Shown here: one piece after another, positions 1 to 6,398 of the stretch | Layout of the letters: each line of letters starts with the position of its first letter | Position numbering within the stretch: position 1 is the first letter of the stretch | Origin: Olleya sp. Bg11-27 | GTDB taxonomy: Bacteria; Bacteroidota; Bacteroidia; Flavobacteriales; Flavobacteriaceae | Length of the DNA: 64,000 nucleotides | Assembly (NCBI RefSeq): GCF_002831645.1 | Contig: NZ_CP025117.1 | Span: 689,514 to 753,513 of the forward strand | Direction: 5' to 3' | Position numbers and translations under genes: made by a program | Notes under the pieces: model-generated | Databases searched by the model: none | What the model saw: the letters and a program-made list of their open reading frames with translations, nothing else | Told to the model about the DNA's origin: nothing

Positions 1-2231
1 AACACAGGAAACCTTCAAACAATAAGATTTCCAACCTTACAAATACAATTCTTAGTATTTTAAAAAAAGATAGAAACCAAAGCTTTAACTATAAGCAAAT
101 TGCTGCCAAATTAGGAGTCAATGACGCTAGTAGTAGAAATCAGATTATCAAACGATTAGCTAAGCTTAAAGCTAATGCCGAAATAGAAGAAGTAGATCGT
201 GGTAAATTTAAAGCGATTGCTAATAACGAATATCATACAGGAATTTTTGATGCTGCACAACGTGGTAACGGTTACGTTATTTGCGATGCTTTTGAGAATG
301 ATATATACATAGCCTCTAACAATGTTAATAAAGCATTGAATGGGGATGAAGTAGAATTATACGTTTATAAACGCAGAAAACAAGGGAAGCTCGAAGGTGA
401 GATTACTAATATTATCAAACGTGCTAAAACAGAATACGTTGGTATTATCCAAATACACGAAAAAAAGAATTTTGCTTTTGTAGTAGTGGATGGTAATAAA
501 ATGAAAACTGACATTTTTGTGCCTATTAACAAAACATTAAAAGCCGAAGATGGTGATAAAGTGGTTGTTACTATGGAAGAATGGCCAGATAAAGCAGATT
601 CTCCAAATGGGCGTGTGATTAAAGTTTTAGGAAAAGCAGGTGAACATAATACTGAAATTCATTCCATTTTAGCAGAATATGGTTTGCCATACGAGTTTCC
701 GGAAGACGTAGAAGCCTATGCTAATAACATTGATTTAAACATCCAGCCAGAAGAAATAGCAAAAAGACGCGACATGCGTAAAGATTTAACCTTTACGATT
801 GATCCAAGAGATGCTAAAGATTTTGATGATGCCTTATCATTTACCGTTTTAGACGATGGTTTATTTGAGATTGGGATCCATATTGCAGATGTATCGCATT
901 ACTTAAAAGAAGGTACCGTTTTAGATGACGAAGCCTATGAGCGTGCAACCTCTGTGTATTTGGTAGATCGTGTAGTGCCTATGTTACCAGAGATTTTATC
1001 AAACGGAGCATGTTCTTTACGTCCACATGAGGAAAAATATACTTTTTCTGCAGTGTTTAAAATAAATGATAAAGCCGAAATTAAAGACCAGTGGTTTGGA
1101 CGTACAGTAACGTACAGTGATGCACGTTTTGCTTATGAAGAAGCTCAGGCAATTATAGAAAATAATATTACGTTTAATAAAGCTGAAACTATTTCTAATC
1201 CAGAAAAGATAGATACTAGTATTCCTGCTGAAGTGTCCATAACGGATAAAGCGTATAATACAACACCAGAAATAGCACAGGCCGTTTTAAAATTAGACGA
1301 GTTGGCTAAAAAAATGCGTGGTAAACGTATGCAATCAGGAGCAATTAGTTTTGATAAAGTAGAGGTTAAATTTACTTTGGATGAAGCGGCTAATCCAATA
1401 GGCGTACATTTTAAAACAAGTAAAGATGCTAATAAGTTAATAGAAGAATTTATGCTTCTAGCTAACAAAAAAGTATCAGAATTTGTATCAAAAATGACAC
1501 CACCAAGGACATTTGTTTATCGTGTGCATGATGAGCCAGATGAAAGTAAACTAGCATCTTTACAAGGGGTAGCTGCTAGATTTGGTCATAAATTAGATTT
1601 TAAAAGTAAAGCAGGTGTTGCCGCCTCTTTAAACCAGTTATTATCTGATGTACAAGGTAAAAAGGAACAAAATTTAGTAGATACTTTAGCAATTAGAACC
1701 ATGTCTAAAGCAGAGTATACTACCAAAAATATAGGACATTACGGATTAGCATTTGGAGATTACTCTCATTTTACATCACCAATAAGACGTTATCCTGATG
1801 TGATGGCACACAGATTGTTACAACGTTATTTAGATGGTGGGAAGAGTGCTAATCAAGAGGAGTATGAAGAGAAGTGTAAACATTCTAGTAATATGGAATA
1901 TTTAGCGACTAAAGCGGAACGCGATTCGACTAAATACATGCAGATCCGATTTATGCAAGATCATCAAGATGAAGAATTTGTTGGTGTTATTTCTGGAGCT
2001 ACAGATTGGGGAATTTATATCGAAATTATCTCAAACAAATGTGAAGGTATGGTCCGAATTAGAGATGTAAAAGGTGATTATTACGAGTTTGATCAAGAAC
2101 AATATGCTATTATTGGTCGTGATACTAAGACCATGTATCAATTAGGGGACGAAGTGATTGTTAAAGTTAAAAATGCAGATTTAGTAAAACGCCATTTAGA
2201 TTTTGATTTAATAGGTAAATACGAAGGATAA
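1..2231 (+). CDS. rnr: Ribonuclease R, 5' end cut by window edge
   Basis: Processive 3'-5' exoribonuclease of the RNB family, acting on structured RNA in the cytoplasm. The reading frame is open from base 3, so the true start lies outside the window. The 742 visible residues are close to a full flavobacterial RNase R, so only a few N-terminal residues are likely missing. An N-terminal winged-helix-like segment (about bases 60-200) is followed by cold-shock/OB domains. The RNB catalytic motif DPRDAKDFDDA lies near bases 801-833 and HIADVSHYLKEGT near 880-915. A C-terminal S1 domain starts near base 1975 (EFVGVISGATDWGIYIEI). The TTG at 336 is internal and not a start. A terminator hairpin follows the stop. 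Recognition is firm. Confidence 0.96.
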   Translation, partial: HRKPSNNKISNLTNTILSILKKDRNQSFNYKQIAAKLGVNDASSRNQIIKRLAKLKANAEIEEVDRGKFKAIANNEYHTGIFDAAQRGNGYVICDAFENDIYIASNNVNKALNGDEVELYVYKRRKQGKLEGEITNIIKRAKTEYVGIIQIHEKKNFAFVVVDGNKMKTDIFVPINKTLKAEDGDKVVVTMEEWPDKADSPNGRVIKVLGKAGEHNTEIHSILAEYGLPYEFPEDVEAYANNIDLNIQPEEIAKRRDMRKDLTFTIDPRDAKDFDDALSFTVLDDGLFEIGIHIADVSHYLKEGTVLDDEAYERATSVYLVDRVVPMLPEILSNGACSLRPHEEKYTFSAVFKINDKAEIKDQWFGRTVTYSDARFAYEEAQAIIENNITFNKAETISNPEKIDTSIPAEVSITDKAYNTTPEIAQAVLKLDELAKKMRGKRMQSGAISFDKVEVKFTLDEAANPIGVHFKTSKDANKLIEEFMLLANKKVSEFVSKMTPPRTFVYRVHDEPDESKLASLQGVAARFGHKLDFKSKAGVAASLNQLLSDVQGKKEQNLVDTLAIRTMSKAEYTTKNIGHYGLAFGDYSHFTSPIRRYPDVMAHRLLQRYLDGGKSANQEEYEEKCKHSSNMEYLATKAERDSTKYMQIRFMQDHQDEEFVGVISGATDWGIYIEIISNKCEGMVRIRDVKGDYYEFDQEQYAIIGRDTKTMYQLGDEVIVKVKNADLVKRHLDFDLIGKYEG

Positions 2232-2259
2232 CAGTTTTATTAACAATAGTATAATATTA

Positions 2260-2301
2260 AAAATGCATCATTTACTTAATCGTTTTTGATGCATTTTTTT
2301 T
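2260..2301 (+). terminator. Rho-independent terminator after rnr
   Basis: The 11-base arms at 2260-2270 (aaaatgcatca) and 2287-2297 (tgatgcatttt) pair across a 16-base loop. The 3' arm runs into a T tract. It sits about 30 bases after the rnr stop. Confidence 0.8.
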
Positions 2302-2376
2302 TAGCTTAAAAGTTAATTTATGTTATTAACAGTATCTTTTTACTAAATTTAGCTATCAATACATAAAATAAAAAAA

Positions 2377-2685
2377 ATGATTTTAACAACAACAAACTCA
2401 ATAGAAGGTTTTAAAATATTGGAATACAAAGGGATAGTTACTGGTGTAAGTGTCAATGTAAGAAAAGCATCGTTTACTTTTAGAATGGATAAGTATTACG
2501 ATTCTATAAAAACAACAATTGACGAAGCTAAAGAAGACGCTTTTCAAGTATTATCTGATAACGCTAAAAAATTAAATGCTAATGCTGTTGTTGGAATTAA
2601 TTTGGATTTAGAAACTAACCCAAGTTTAGCAATGACAATGATATCATTAACAGGAACCGCTGTAATTGTGGTTGAGGATAAATAA
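2377..2685 (+). CDS. YbjQ/UPF0145 family protein
   Basis: Small cytosolic protein of 102 residues belonging to the YbjQ (UPF0145) family, sometimes labelled a heavy-metal-binding domain. The family forms pentameric rings and its function is not established. The family N-terminus MILTTTNSIEGFKILEYKG is visible, followed by GIVTG and, near the C-terminus, the strand pattern LNANAVVGINLDLET. The length matches stand-alone members. It lies alone between two terminators or gaps, with an A-rich leader directly before the ATG. A near-consensus TAAATTTA element lies about 30 bases upstream. Family assignment is good, but no biochemical role is claimed. Confidence 0.85.
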   Translation: MILTTTNSIEGFKILEYKGIVTGVSVNVRKASFTFRMDKYYDSIKTTIDEAKEDAFQVLSDNAKKLNANAVVGINLDLETNPSLAMTMISLTGTAVIVVEDK

Positions 2686-2746
2686 TTGTTAATAAGTGTA
2701 ACATTCCATAAAAAGAATGCTCTTTATTAAAACAAAACCTTTTAAG

Positions 2747-3424
2747 ATGAAAAATTTATTACTTGCAGTTTTCTTTTTAAGTACTACTTTTTTAGTAGCA
2801 CAGAATCCTATAAATAAAAATGTTGGAGATTTTAATGAAGTAAAAATCTTTGATTTAATTAAAGTTAGCCTGGTTAAATCTGACGAGAATAAAGTTATGA
2901 TTACTGGTGAAAGTGCTGATGATGTAGAAATTATTATAAAAAATAACTTACTTAAAGTACGTATGAAAATTGATCGTAGCTTTGACGGAACTAAAACATT
3001 TGTAGCTATACATTACACAGATATAAATCTTATTGATGCTAATGAAGGTTCAAAAGTGGTGGGGAACGAGTTGATCACACAAGACAGTATTGAGCTTCGT
3101 GCACAAGAAGGGGCGTCTATCATTGTTGGTTTAGATGTCGATAGAGTAACTGTAAGGGCTGTTTCTGGCGGAATTGTAGAAACTAGAGGTAAAGCCAAGT
3201 CTCAGGATATTACGCTTAATACAGGCGGTATTTACGAGGGACGTGATTTTGAAACTAAAAACACGACGGTTAAAGTAAGAGCTGCAGGAGAAGCAGAAGT
3301 AAAAGCAAGTAATTCTGTGGATGCACGTATTACTGCAGGTGGAACCATAGATATCTACGGAAACCCTAATACGGTTACCAAAAAACAAACTTTTGGTGGT
3401 AAGATTAGAGTAAGAGAGAATTAG
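2747..3424 (+). CDS. Secreted head-GIN domain (DUF2807) protein
   Basis: Predicted exported beta-helix protein of 225 residues. The ATG at 2747 is preferred over an in-frame ATG at 2717 because it gives a clean signal peptide (MKNLLLAVFFLSTTFLVAQ, cleavage after about residue 19). The remainder shows the repeating short beta strands of the DUF2807 head-GIN family, including 'VGDFNEVKIFDLIKVSLV' early and regularly spaced Gly/Asp turns later. Such proteins are common in Bacteroidota and are thought to sit at the cell surface or in the periplasm. No catalytic residues are evident. A bidirectional-type terminator follows. Confidence 0.8.
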   Translation: MKNLLLAVFFLSTTFLVAQNPINKNVGDFNEVKIFDLIKVSLVKSDENKVMITGESADDVEIIIKNNLLKVRMKIDRSFDGTKTFVAIHYTDINLIDANEGSKVVGNELITQDSIELRAQEGASIIVGLDVDRVTVRAVSGGIVETRGKAKSQDITLNTGGIYEGRDFETKNTTVKVRAAGEAEVKASNSVDARITAGGTIDIYGNPNTVTKKQTFGGKIRVREN

Positions 3425-3448
3425 TAAAATCTCATCGAGTATAAGTTC

Positions 3449-3482
3449 AAAAAAGCCTAAAAATATATTTGAGGCTTTTTTT
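3449..3482 (+). terminator. Terminator after the head-GIN gene
   Basis: Arms aaaaaagcct (3449-3458) and aggctttttt (3472-3481) form a 10-bp stem. The A tract on one side and T tract on the other mean it could work in both directions. Confidence 0.75.
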
Positions 3483-3551
3483 ATTTGTAGCTATAGTACT
3501 ATGTGTTAAGTAAATATTTTCTTTACTTTGTAATAAACTCAACTAAAATCA

Positions 3552-4229
3552 ATGTTCGACGATATACTTACAGCTATTCCTTTTGGTATTATTCTTTCTT
3601 TTACCGTAGGACCTGTTTTTTTCGTATTATTAGAAACTAGTGCCACTAAAGGGGCTAGAAGTGCATTAATCTTTGATGCTGGGGTTATTTTTGCCGATAT
3701 TTTATTTATTCTTGTTGCTTTCTTTAGTACTGAAAAACTGGTTGGTAAAATAGAAAATGATCCTAATTTTATCATTTTTGGTGGGGTGTTGTTAGTAGTC
3801 TACGGATTAATATCGTTTATAAAAACATCTAGATCGTTTCGATCTATAGTGAAAGAGTATCACAAAGTAGAAATTCAGAAAGATTACGGTAAACTTTTTA
3901 TAAAAGGGTTTCTACTAAACTTTATTAACATTGGTGTGTTACTAGGATGGTTAGGATTTATAGTTCTTGCTAATAAAATTACAACCTCAGAAAACGGAGT
4001 TATAGTGTTTATAACTACTATGATTGTATCTTATTTTGTAACAGATTTATTCAAAATTGTTGCTGCAAAACGTCTAAAAAATAAACTAACACCTAGATTA
4101 ATTTTTAAAACTAAAAAGATAATAGCTTTAGTTATTTTAGGATTTGGTATTTTAATATTAGCCCAAGGATTTTTTCCAGAAGAAAAAGAAAAGCTTAAAG
4201 AAAGATTTGAGCAGATTAATCCATTATAA
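3552..4229 (+). CDS. LysE/RhtB family amino-acid exporter
   Basis: Inner-membrane protein of 225 residues with about six hydrophobic segments, the size and shape of LysE/RhtB translocators, which export amino acids such as lysine, threonine or homoserine. The conserved N-terminal pattern 'FGIILSFTVGPVFFVLLETS' followed by 'KGARSAL..DAGVIFADILFI' is the family signature. The substrate cannot be inferred. The next gene starts 12 bases downstream, so the two are probably co-transcribed. The C-terminus is Lys/Glu-rich and probably cytoplasmic. Confidence 0.85.
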   Translation: MFDDILTAIPFGIILSFTVGPVFFVLLETSATKGARSALIFDAGVIFADILFILVAFFSTEKLVGKIENDPNFIIFGGVLLVVYGLISFIKTSRSFRSIVKEYHKVEIQKDYGKLFIKGFLLNFINIGVLLGWLGFIVLANKITTSENGVIVFITTMIVSYFVTDLFKIVAAKRLKNKLTPRLIFKTKKIIALVILGFGILILAQGFFPEEKEKLKERFEQINPL

Positions 4230-4241
4230 ATAGTTTATTTT

Positions 4242-4766
4242 TTGAATACTATACAATCTAAAACATTCGGATTATTACTTCGTGTTTGTATCTCGGTTTT
4301 ATTACTGGGGGCTTTGTTTAAAATAATGCATTGGCCTTATGGGACTATAGTAATGCTACTATCCATTTCTGGAATTTTAATATTGTATCCGCTTAGATTT
4401 TATTTTATTACAGAAAAATCGACTATGGATTATGTTAAATTAGCACTAGTCGTATTATGGTGTTTAAATTATTTAACTAAGGTATTTCACCTGTATCAAC
4501 TGCCTCTATTTTTTAATATTGTATTACTGCTACTGTTTATCTGGTGGTTTATTAACGAAGGCGGAACTGGACTTAGTTTTAGAAATATTAAGATTAAAGG
4601 TGTTTTAAAACTGTTTTATATTGCTATAGTAATTTTCGCTTTTGGTTGTATTGTATTGGGTGCTTTATTTAAAATCCAACATTGGCCTTACAGTAATTTA
4701 TTATTTGTGATAGGAGTGACGCTCACTTCAATTTTAGTGACTGTAGATCATTTTGTAAGAGCCTAA
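4242..4766 (+). CDS. Membrane protein with two GldL-like FKIxHWPY motifs
   Basis: Inner-membrane protein of 174 residues with five or six hydrophobic segments and a TTG start. The short motif LGALFKIMHWPYG (K27, H30) near the N-terminus recurs as LGALFKIQHWPYS (K144, H147) near the C-terminus. The same FKIxHWP motif occurs in the first transmembrane helix of GldL, the type IX secretion and gliding motor protein, where Lys and His are implicated in proton handling. The protein has no GldL cytoplasmic coiled-coil domain, so it is a GldL-related membrane protein and not GldL. It probably arose by internal duplication. It follows the LysE gene by 12 bases and precedes a GIY-YIG-like gene by 9. 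Function is unknown. Confidence 0.65.
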   Translation: MNTIQSKTFGLLLRVCISVLLLGALFKIMHWPYGTIVMLLSISGILILYPLRFYFITEKSTMDYVKLALVVLWCLNYLTKVFHLYQLPLFFNIVLLLLFIWWFINEGGTGLSFRNIKIKGVLKLFYIAIVIFAFGCIVLGALFKIQHWPYSNLLFVIGVTLTSILVTVDHFVRA

Positions 4767-4775
4767 CATAATAGC

Positions 4776-5126
4776 ATGGCTAAAACACAATATCATATTT
4801 ATGTCGTCGAGTTATCTAAAAAAGTATTCAGTCAGAATACTAAGTTTAGAATAGCTAATCCGCAATTTAATGGCGTTTTAGAGTGTTTATATGTTGGTAT
4901 GACTAGCAAAACACCTAAAGAACGATTTTTACAGCATAAAACAGGTTATATTAATAAAAAAGGACATAAACTATCGTCTAACATTGTTGAAAAATATGGC
5001 TCTTATCTAAGACCCAGCTTATATAATCACATTGGACCAATAAGTACTAGAGCAGAAGCTTTAAAAATGGAAGAAACTTTAGCTTTAGAGTTAAGACGAC
5101 AACGGTATGCGGTTTGGTTTAATTAA
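4776..5126 (+). CDS. Small GIY-YIG-like protein
   Basis: A 116-residue protein that resembles a single GIY-YIG endonuclease fold. 'IYV' (residues 8-10) would be the GIY strand, YVG (39-41) followed by MTSKTPKERF the YIG strand and helix with the conserved Arg at 50, and E99/E100 the metal-binding Glu. The first and second motifs are about 30 residues apart, wider than in compact UvrC-type domains. Nuclease activity is an inference. It lies 9 bases after the GldL-like gene and is the last gene before a gene-poor stretch. Structure prediction would settle the fold. Confidence 0.55.
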   Translation: MAKTQYHIYVVELSKKVFSQNTKFRIANPQFNGVLECLYVGMTSKTPKERFLQHKTGYINKKGHKLSSNIVEKYGSYLRPSLYNHIGPISTRAEALKMEETLALELRRQRYAVWFN

Positions 5127-5135
5127 TTACTAATA

Positions 5136-5163
5136 GTCATTGCCAGGGACGAAGCAATCTCAT
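5136..5163 (+). repeat. Degraded dispersed palindromic repeat fragment
   Basis: The bases read GTCATTGCCAGGGACGAAGC followed by AATCTCAT. This closely resembles the widespread bacterial dispersed repeat of the 'TCATTGCGAGGAACGAAGCAATCT' type, an intergenic palindromic element. It is identified by recall, not by a search. Confidence 0.5.
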
Positions 5164-5322
5164 ACTAATTATCTTTTATTGCGATACAAACTAATTAAAA
5201 TTGATATTGTTCCATAACATCAACAATTGCCACTTATAGCCCCATATTTCAACAATCAATGTTAAAAACTTTGAGAAAATTTAGGGTAAACTAGCTTTTT
5301 ATATGTTAGATTAATTACAATC

Positions 5323-5350
5323 TTTGCTGAGGAGCGGAGAGAGTCTCAAC
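5323..5350 (+). repeat. Second fragment of the same repeat type
   Basis: TTTGCTGAGGAGCGGAGAGA followed by GTCTCAAC resembles another variant of the same dispersed repeat ('attgcGAGGAGCGGAGcga...tCTCAAC') in the same orientation as the copy at 5136. It is more degraded, so confidence is lower. Confidence 0.35.
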
Positions 5351-5360
5351 TAGGTGCATA

Positions 5361-5393
5361 AATAAAAAAAGTCAAGAGGTACGAACTCTTGAC
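5361..5393 (-). terminator. Terminator for a leftward transcript over 5437-5520
   Basis: Arms GTCAAGAG (5371-5378) and CTCTTGAC (5386-5393) form a perfect 8-bp stem with a 7-base loop. The A tract at 5361-5370 becomes a U tract only on the minus strand, so the hairpin ends leftward RNA. The only leftward gene upstream (tRNA-Cys) already has its own terminator at 5724-5754. That suggests another minus-strand transcript starts in between. Confidence 0.6.
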
Positions 5394-5436
5394 TATTTTA
5401 ATCAGCTTAATTATTAATTTAAAACACACGCGACGT

Positions 5437-5520
5437 ATGTATTATACAATATTTCAACTGGTAATTTCTTTTGCCATGTTAGTAATGGCTATTTTAACTT
5501 ATTTTAAAAGAAAAAATTAA
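5437..5520 (+). CDS. 27-residue hydrophobic peptide, holin-like/type I toxin-like
   Basis: The frame encodes MYYTIFQLVISFAMLVMAIL followed by TYFKRKN and a stop. It has one transmembrane segment with a short polar N-terminus and a basic C-terminus. The pattern (aromatic start, 'ISFxMLVxAILTYxKxK') resembles small 'putative holin-like toxin' peptides and the TxpA/BsrG class of type I toxins, which insert into the inner membrane. A plus-strand hairpin follows 16 bases after the stop, and a leftward terminator and promoter bracket the frame on the other strand. The preceding bases are A-rich (aatttaaaacacac), as at other starts here. Being so short, it could be a chance frame, and toxicity is not shown. 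Confidence 0.45.
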   Translation: MYYTIFQLVISFAMLVMAILTYFKRKN

Positions 5521-5535
5521 AATTATTTTAACCTT

Positions 5536-5569
5536 AAAAGACGTGCTTTATGTACGTCTTTTATATTTT
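5536..5569 (+). terminator. Hairpin terminator after the small peptide frame
   Basis: AAAAGACGT (5536-5544) pairs perfectly with ACGTCTTTT (5554-5562) across a 9-base loop and is followed by T-rich sequence. A second 8-bp hairpin, TTTTGTAC (5566-5573) with GTACAAAA (5583-5590), follows directly. Confidence 0.6.
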
Positions 5570-5577
5570 GTACACTA

Positions 5578-5585
5578 CAAATGTA
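5578..5585 (-). promoter_or_regulatory. TAnnTTTG -7 element, minus strand
   Basis: TACATTTG on the minus strand, with TTA 18 bases upstream in place of the -33 TTG. It could drive an antisense RNA over 5437-5520. It overlaps the loop of the 5566-5590 hairpin. Confidence 0.35.
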
Positions 5586-5723
5586 CAAAATTTAAGTACA
5601 TTTTAAGTTTTTTTGTATCCACAGATTATTAACAATTTTTGTGGATCTTCATTTTAGTATGTTTGTTTAAGTAGTTATAATTTAAAATACTACCCCTTTA
5701 AATAATATTTAAAACAAGACATA

Positions 5724-5754
5724 AAAAAAAGCGCTACTTATAAAGTAACGCTTT
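5724..5754 (-). terminator. Terminator of the tRNA-Cys transcript
   Basis: Read on the minus strand, aaagcgttactt pairs with aagtagcgcttt with one mismatch and is followed by a long U tract (plus-strand A tract 5723-5730). It lies just after the tRNA 3' end. Confidence 0.8.
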
Positions 5755-5758
5755 CTTG

Positions 5759-5829
5759 AGGTGTCGAGCGGATTCGAACCGCTGTAGATGGTGTTGCAGA
5801 CCACTGCCTAGCCGCTCGGCCACGACACC
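5759..5829 (-). tRNA. tRNA-Cys (anticodon GCA)
   Basis: On the minus strand the acceptor arms GGTGTCG and CGACACC pair and the discriminator base is U, as usual for tRNA-Cys. The anticodon loop is CTGCAAC with anticodon GCA, closed by a 5-bp stem. The TPsiC arm GCGGTTCGAATCCGC is canonical. CCA is not encoded. A -7 promoter element lies 14 bases upstream and a strong terminator lies downstream. Confidence 0.95.
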
Positions 5830-5842
5830 CTTAATAGAACAG

Positions 5843-5850
5843 CAAATATA
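5843..5850 (-). promoter_or_regulatory. TAnnTTTG element for tRNA-Cys
   Basis: TATATTTG on the minus strand ends 14 bases before the mature tRNA 5' end. No TTG was found at the -33 position. Confidence 0.5.
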
Positions 5851-5879
5851 AAAATAATTACCGTTTTACCCTATTTCTG

Positions 5880-6242
5880 TTAGTTTTTTCTTTTTTCCGT
5901 CAATTCTATGGTAACCATCTGTACGTCACCACCAATTGGAGGATTTATTTTACTTACAGCCACTGTTGCTACAGTAATTAATTTGTCTTCTTTAAAAATA
6001 CGGTCTAAAATACGCTTAGCAACATGTTCTAAAAGTGCACTTGGTGTCGCCATTTCTTCAACAACAACTTTGTTTAAAAATACATAATCAACTGTATCTT
6101 CTAAGTTATCTGATGCTGTACTTTTCTGTAAGTCTGCTTTTACTTTTAAATTTACTAAGTATTCACTTCCTATAGCAGTTTCTTCTTTTAAACAACCATG
6201 ATGAGCAGTTACACGTATATTTTCAACTTTAATTATTCCCAT
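5880..6242 (-). CDS. folB: Dihydroneopterin aldolase
   Basis: Cytosolic enzyme of folate synthesis that converts 7,8-dihydroneopterin to 6-hydroxymethyl-dihydropterin and glycolaldehyde. At 120 residues it has the normal family length. The family start 'IIKVENIRVTAHHGCLKEET' is visible (typical form: GxxxxGCxxEE), as is the C-terminal substrate-binding segment 'VSKINPPIGGDVQMVTIELTEKR', whose KxxPPI is typical. It is divergent to glnS and upstream of tRNA-Cys on the same strand. A TAnnTTTG element lies about 19 bases before the start. Confidence 0.93.
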   Translation of the reverse strand: MGIIKVENIRVTAHHGCLKEETAIGSEYLVNLKVKADLQKSTASDNLEDTVDYVFLNKVVVEEMATPSALLEHVAKRILDRIFKEDKLITVATVAVSKINPPIGGDVQMVTIELTEKRKN

Positions 6243-6260
6243 TTTCTATAAAATTTTGAG

Positions 6261-6268
6261 CAAAAATA
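6261..6268 (-). promoter_or_regulatory. TAnnTTTG element for folB
   Basis: TATTTTTG on the minus strand, 19 bases from the folB ATG. It gives a short leader. No clear -33 TTG was seen. Confidence 0.45.
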
Positions 6269-6398
6269 CCTAAAATAGTACCTTACTAAATTTTTAAAGT
6301 GCGGTTAAATTCATTTCAGCTAAAAAATAACTAATTTTACAGCTTATAGTTAAATTGGTATTAGACCAATAATCTGTTAAAGTAAAGCACAAATACAT

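Larger units (their letters stand above)
5364..5572 (-). ncRNA. Candidate antisense RNA to the 27-residue peptide gene
   Basis: The minus strand carries TACATTTG (plus-strand 5578-5585), a match to the Bacteroidota -7 element TAnnTTTG, with TTA instead of TTG 18 bases further upstream. It also has a U-tailed hairpin at 5361-5393. A transcript between them would be about 200 bases long and would cover the small reading frame 5437-5520 completely in antisense. This is inferred from the arrangement of signals; there is no transcript evidence. Confidence 0.3.
5127..5758. other. Gene-poor stretch with repeats and a possible toxin locus
   Basis: This 632-base gap has no conventional gene. It holds two degraded dispersed-repeat fragments (5136-5163, 5323-5350), a minus-strand terminator-like hairpin (5361-5393), a 27-codon hydrophobic reading frame (5437-5520) and two plus-strand hairpins (5536-5562, 5566-5590). 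An inverted repeat ATCCACA/TGTGGAT (5617-5623, 5640-5646) and the terminator of the tRNA-Cys transcript (5724-5754) follow. Confidence 0.7.

Noticed and set aside
2717-2746. Upstream ATG start for the head-GIN protein
   Set aside because: It would put ten mostly polar or basic residues before an otherwise normal signal peptide.
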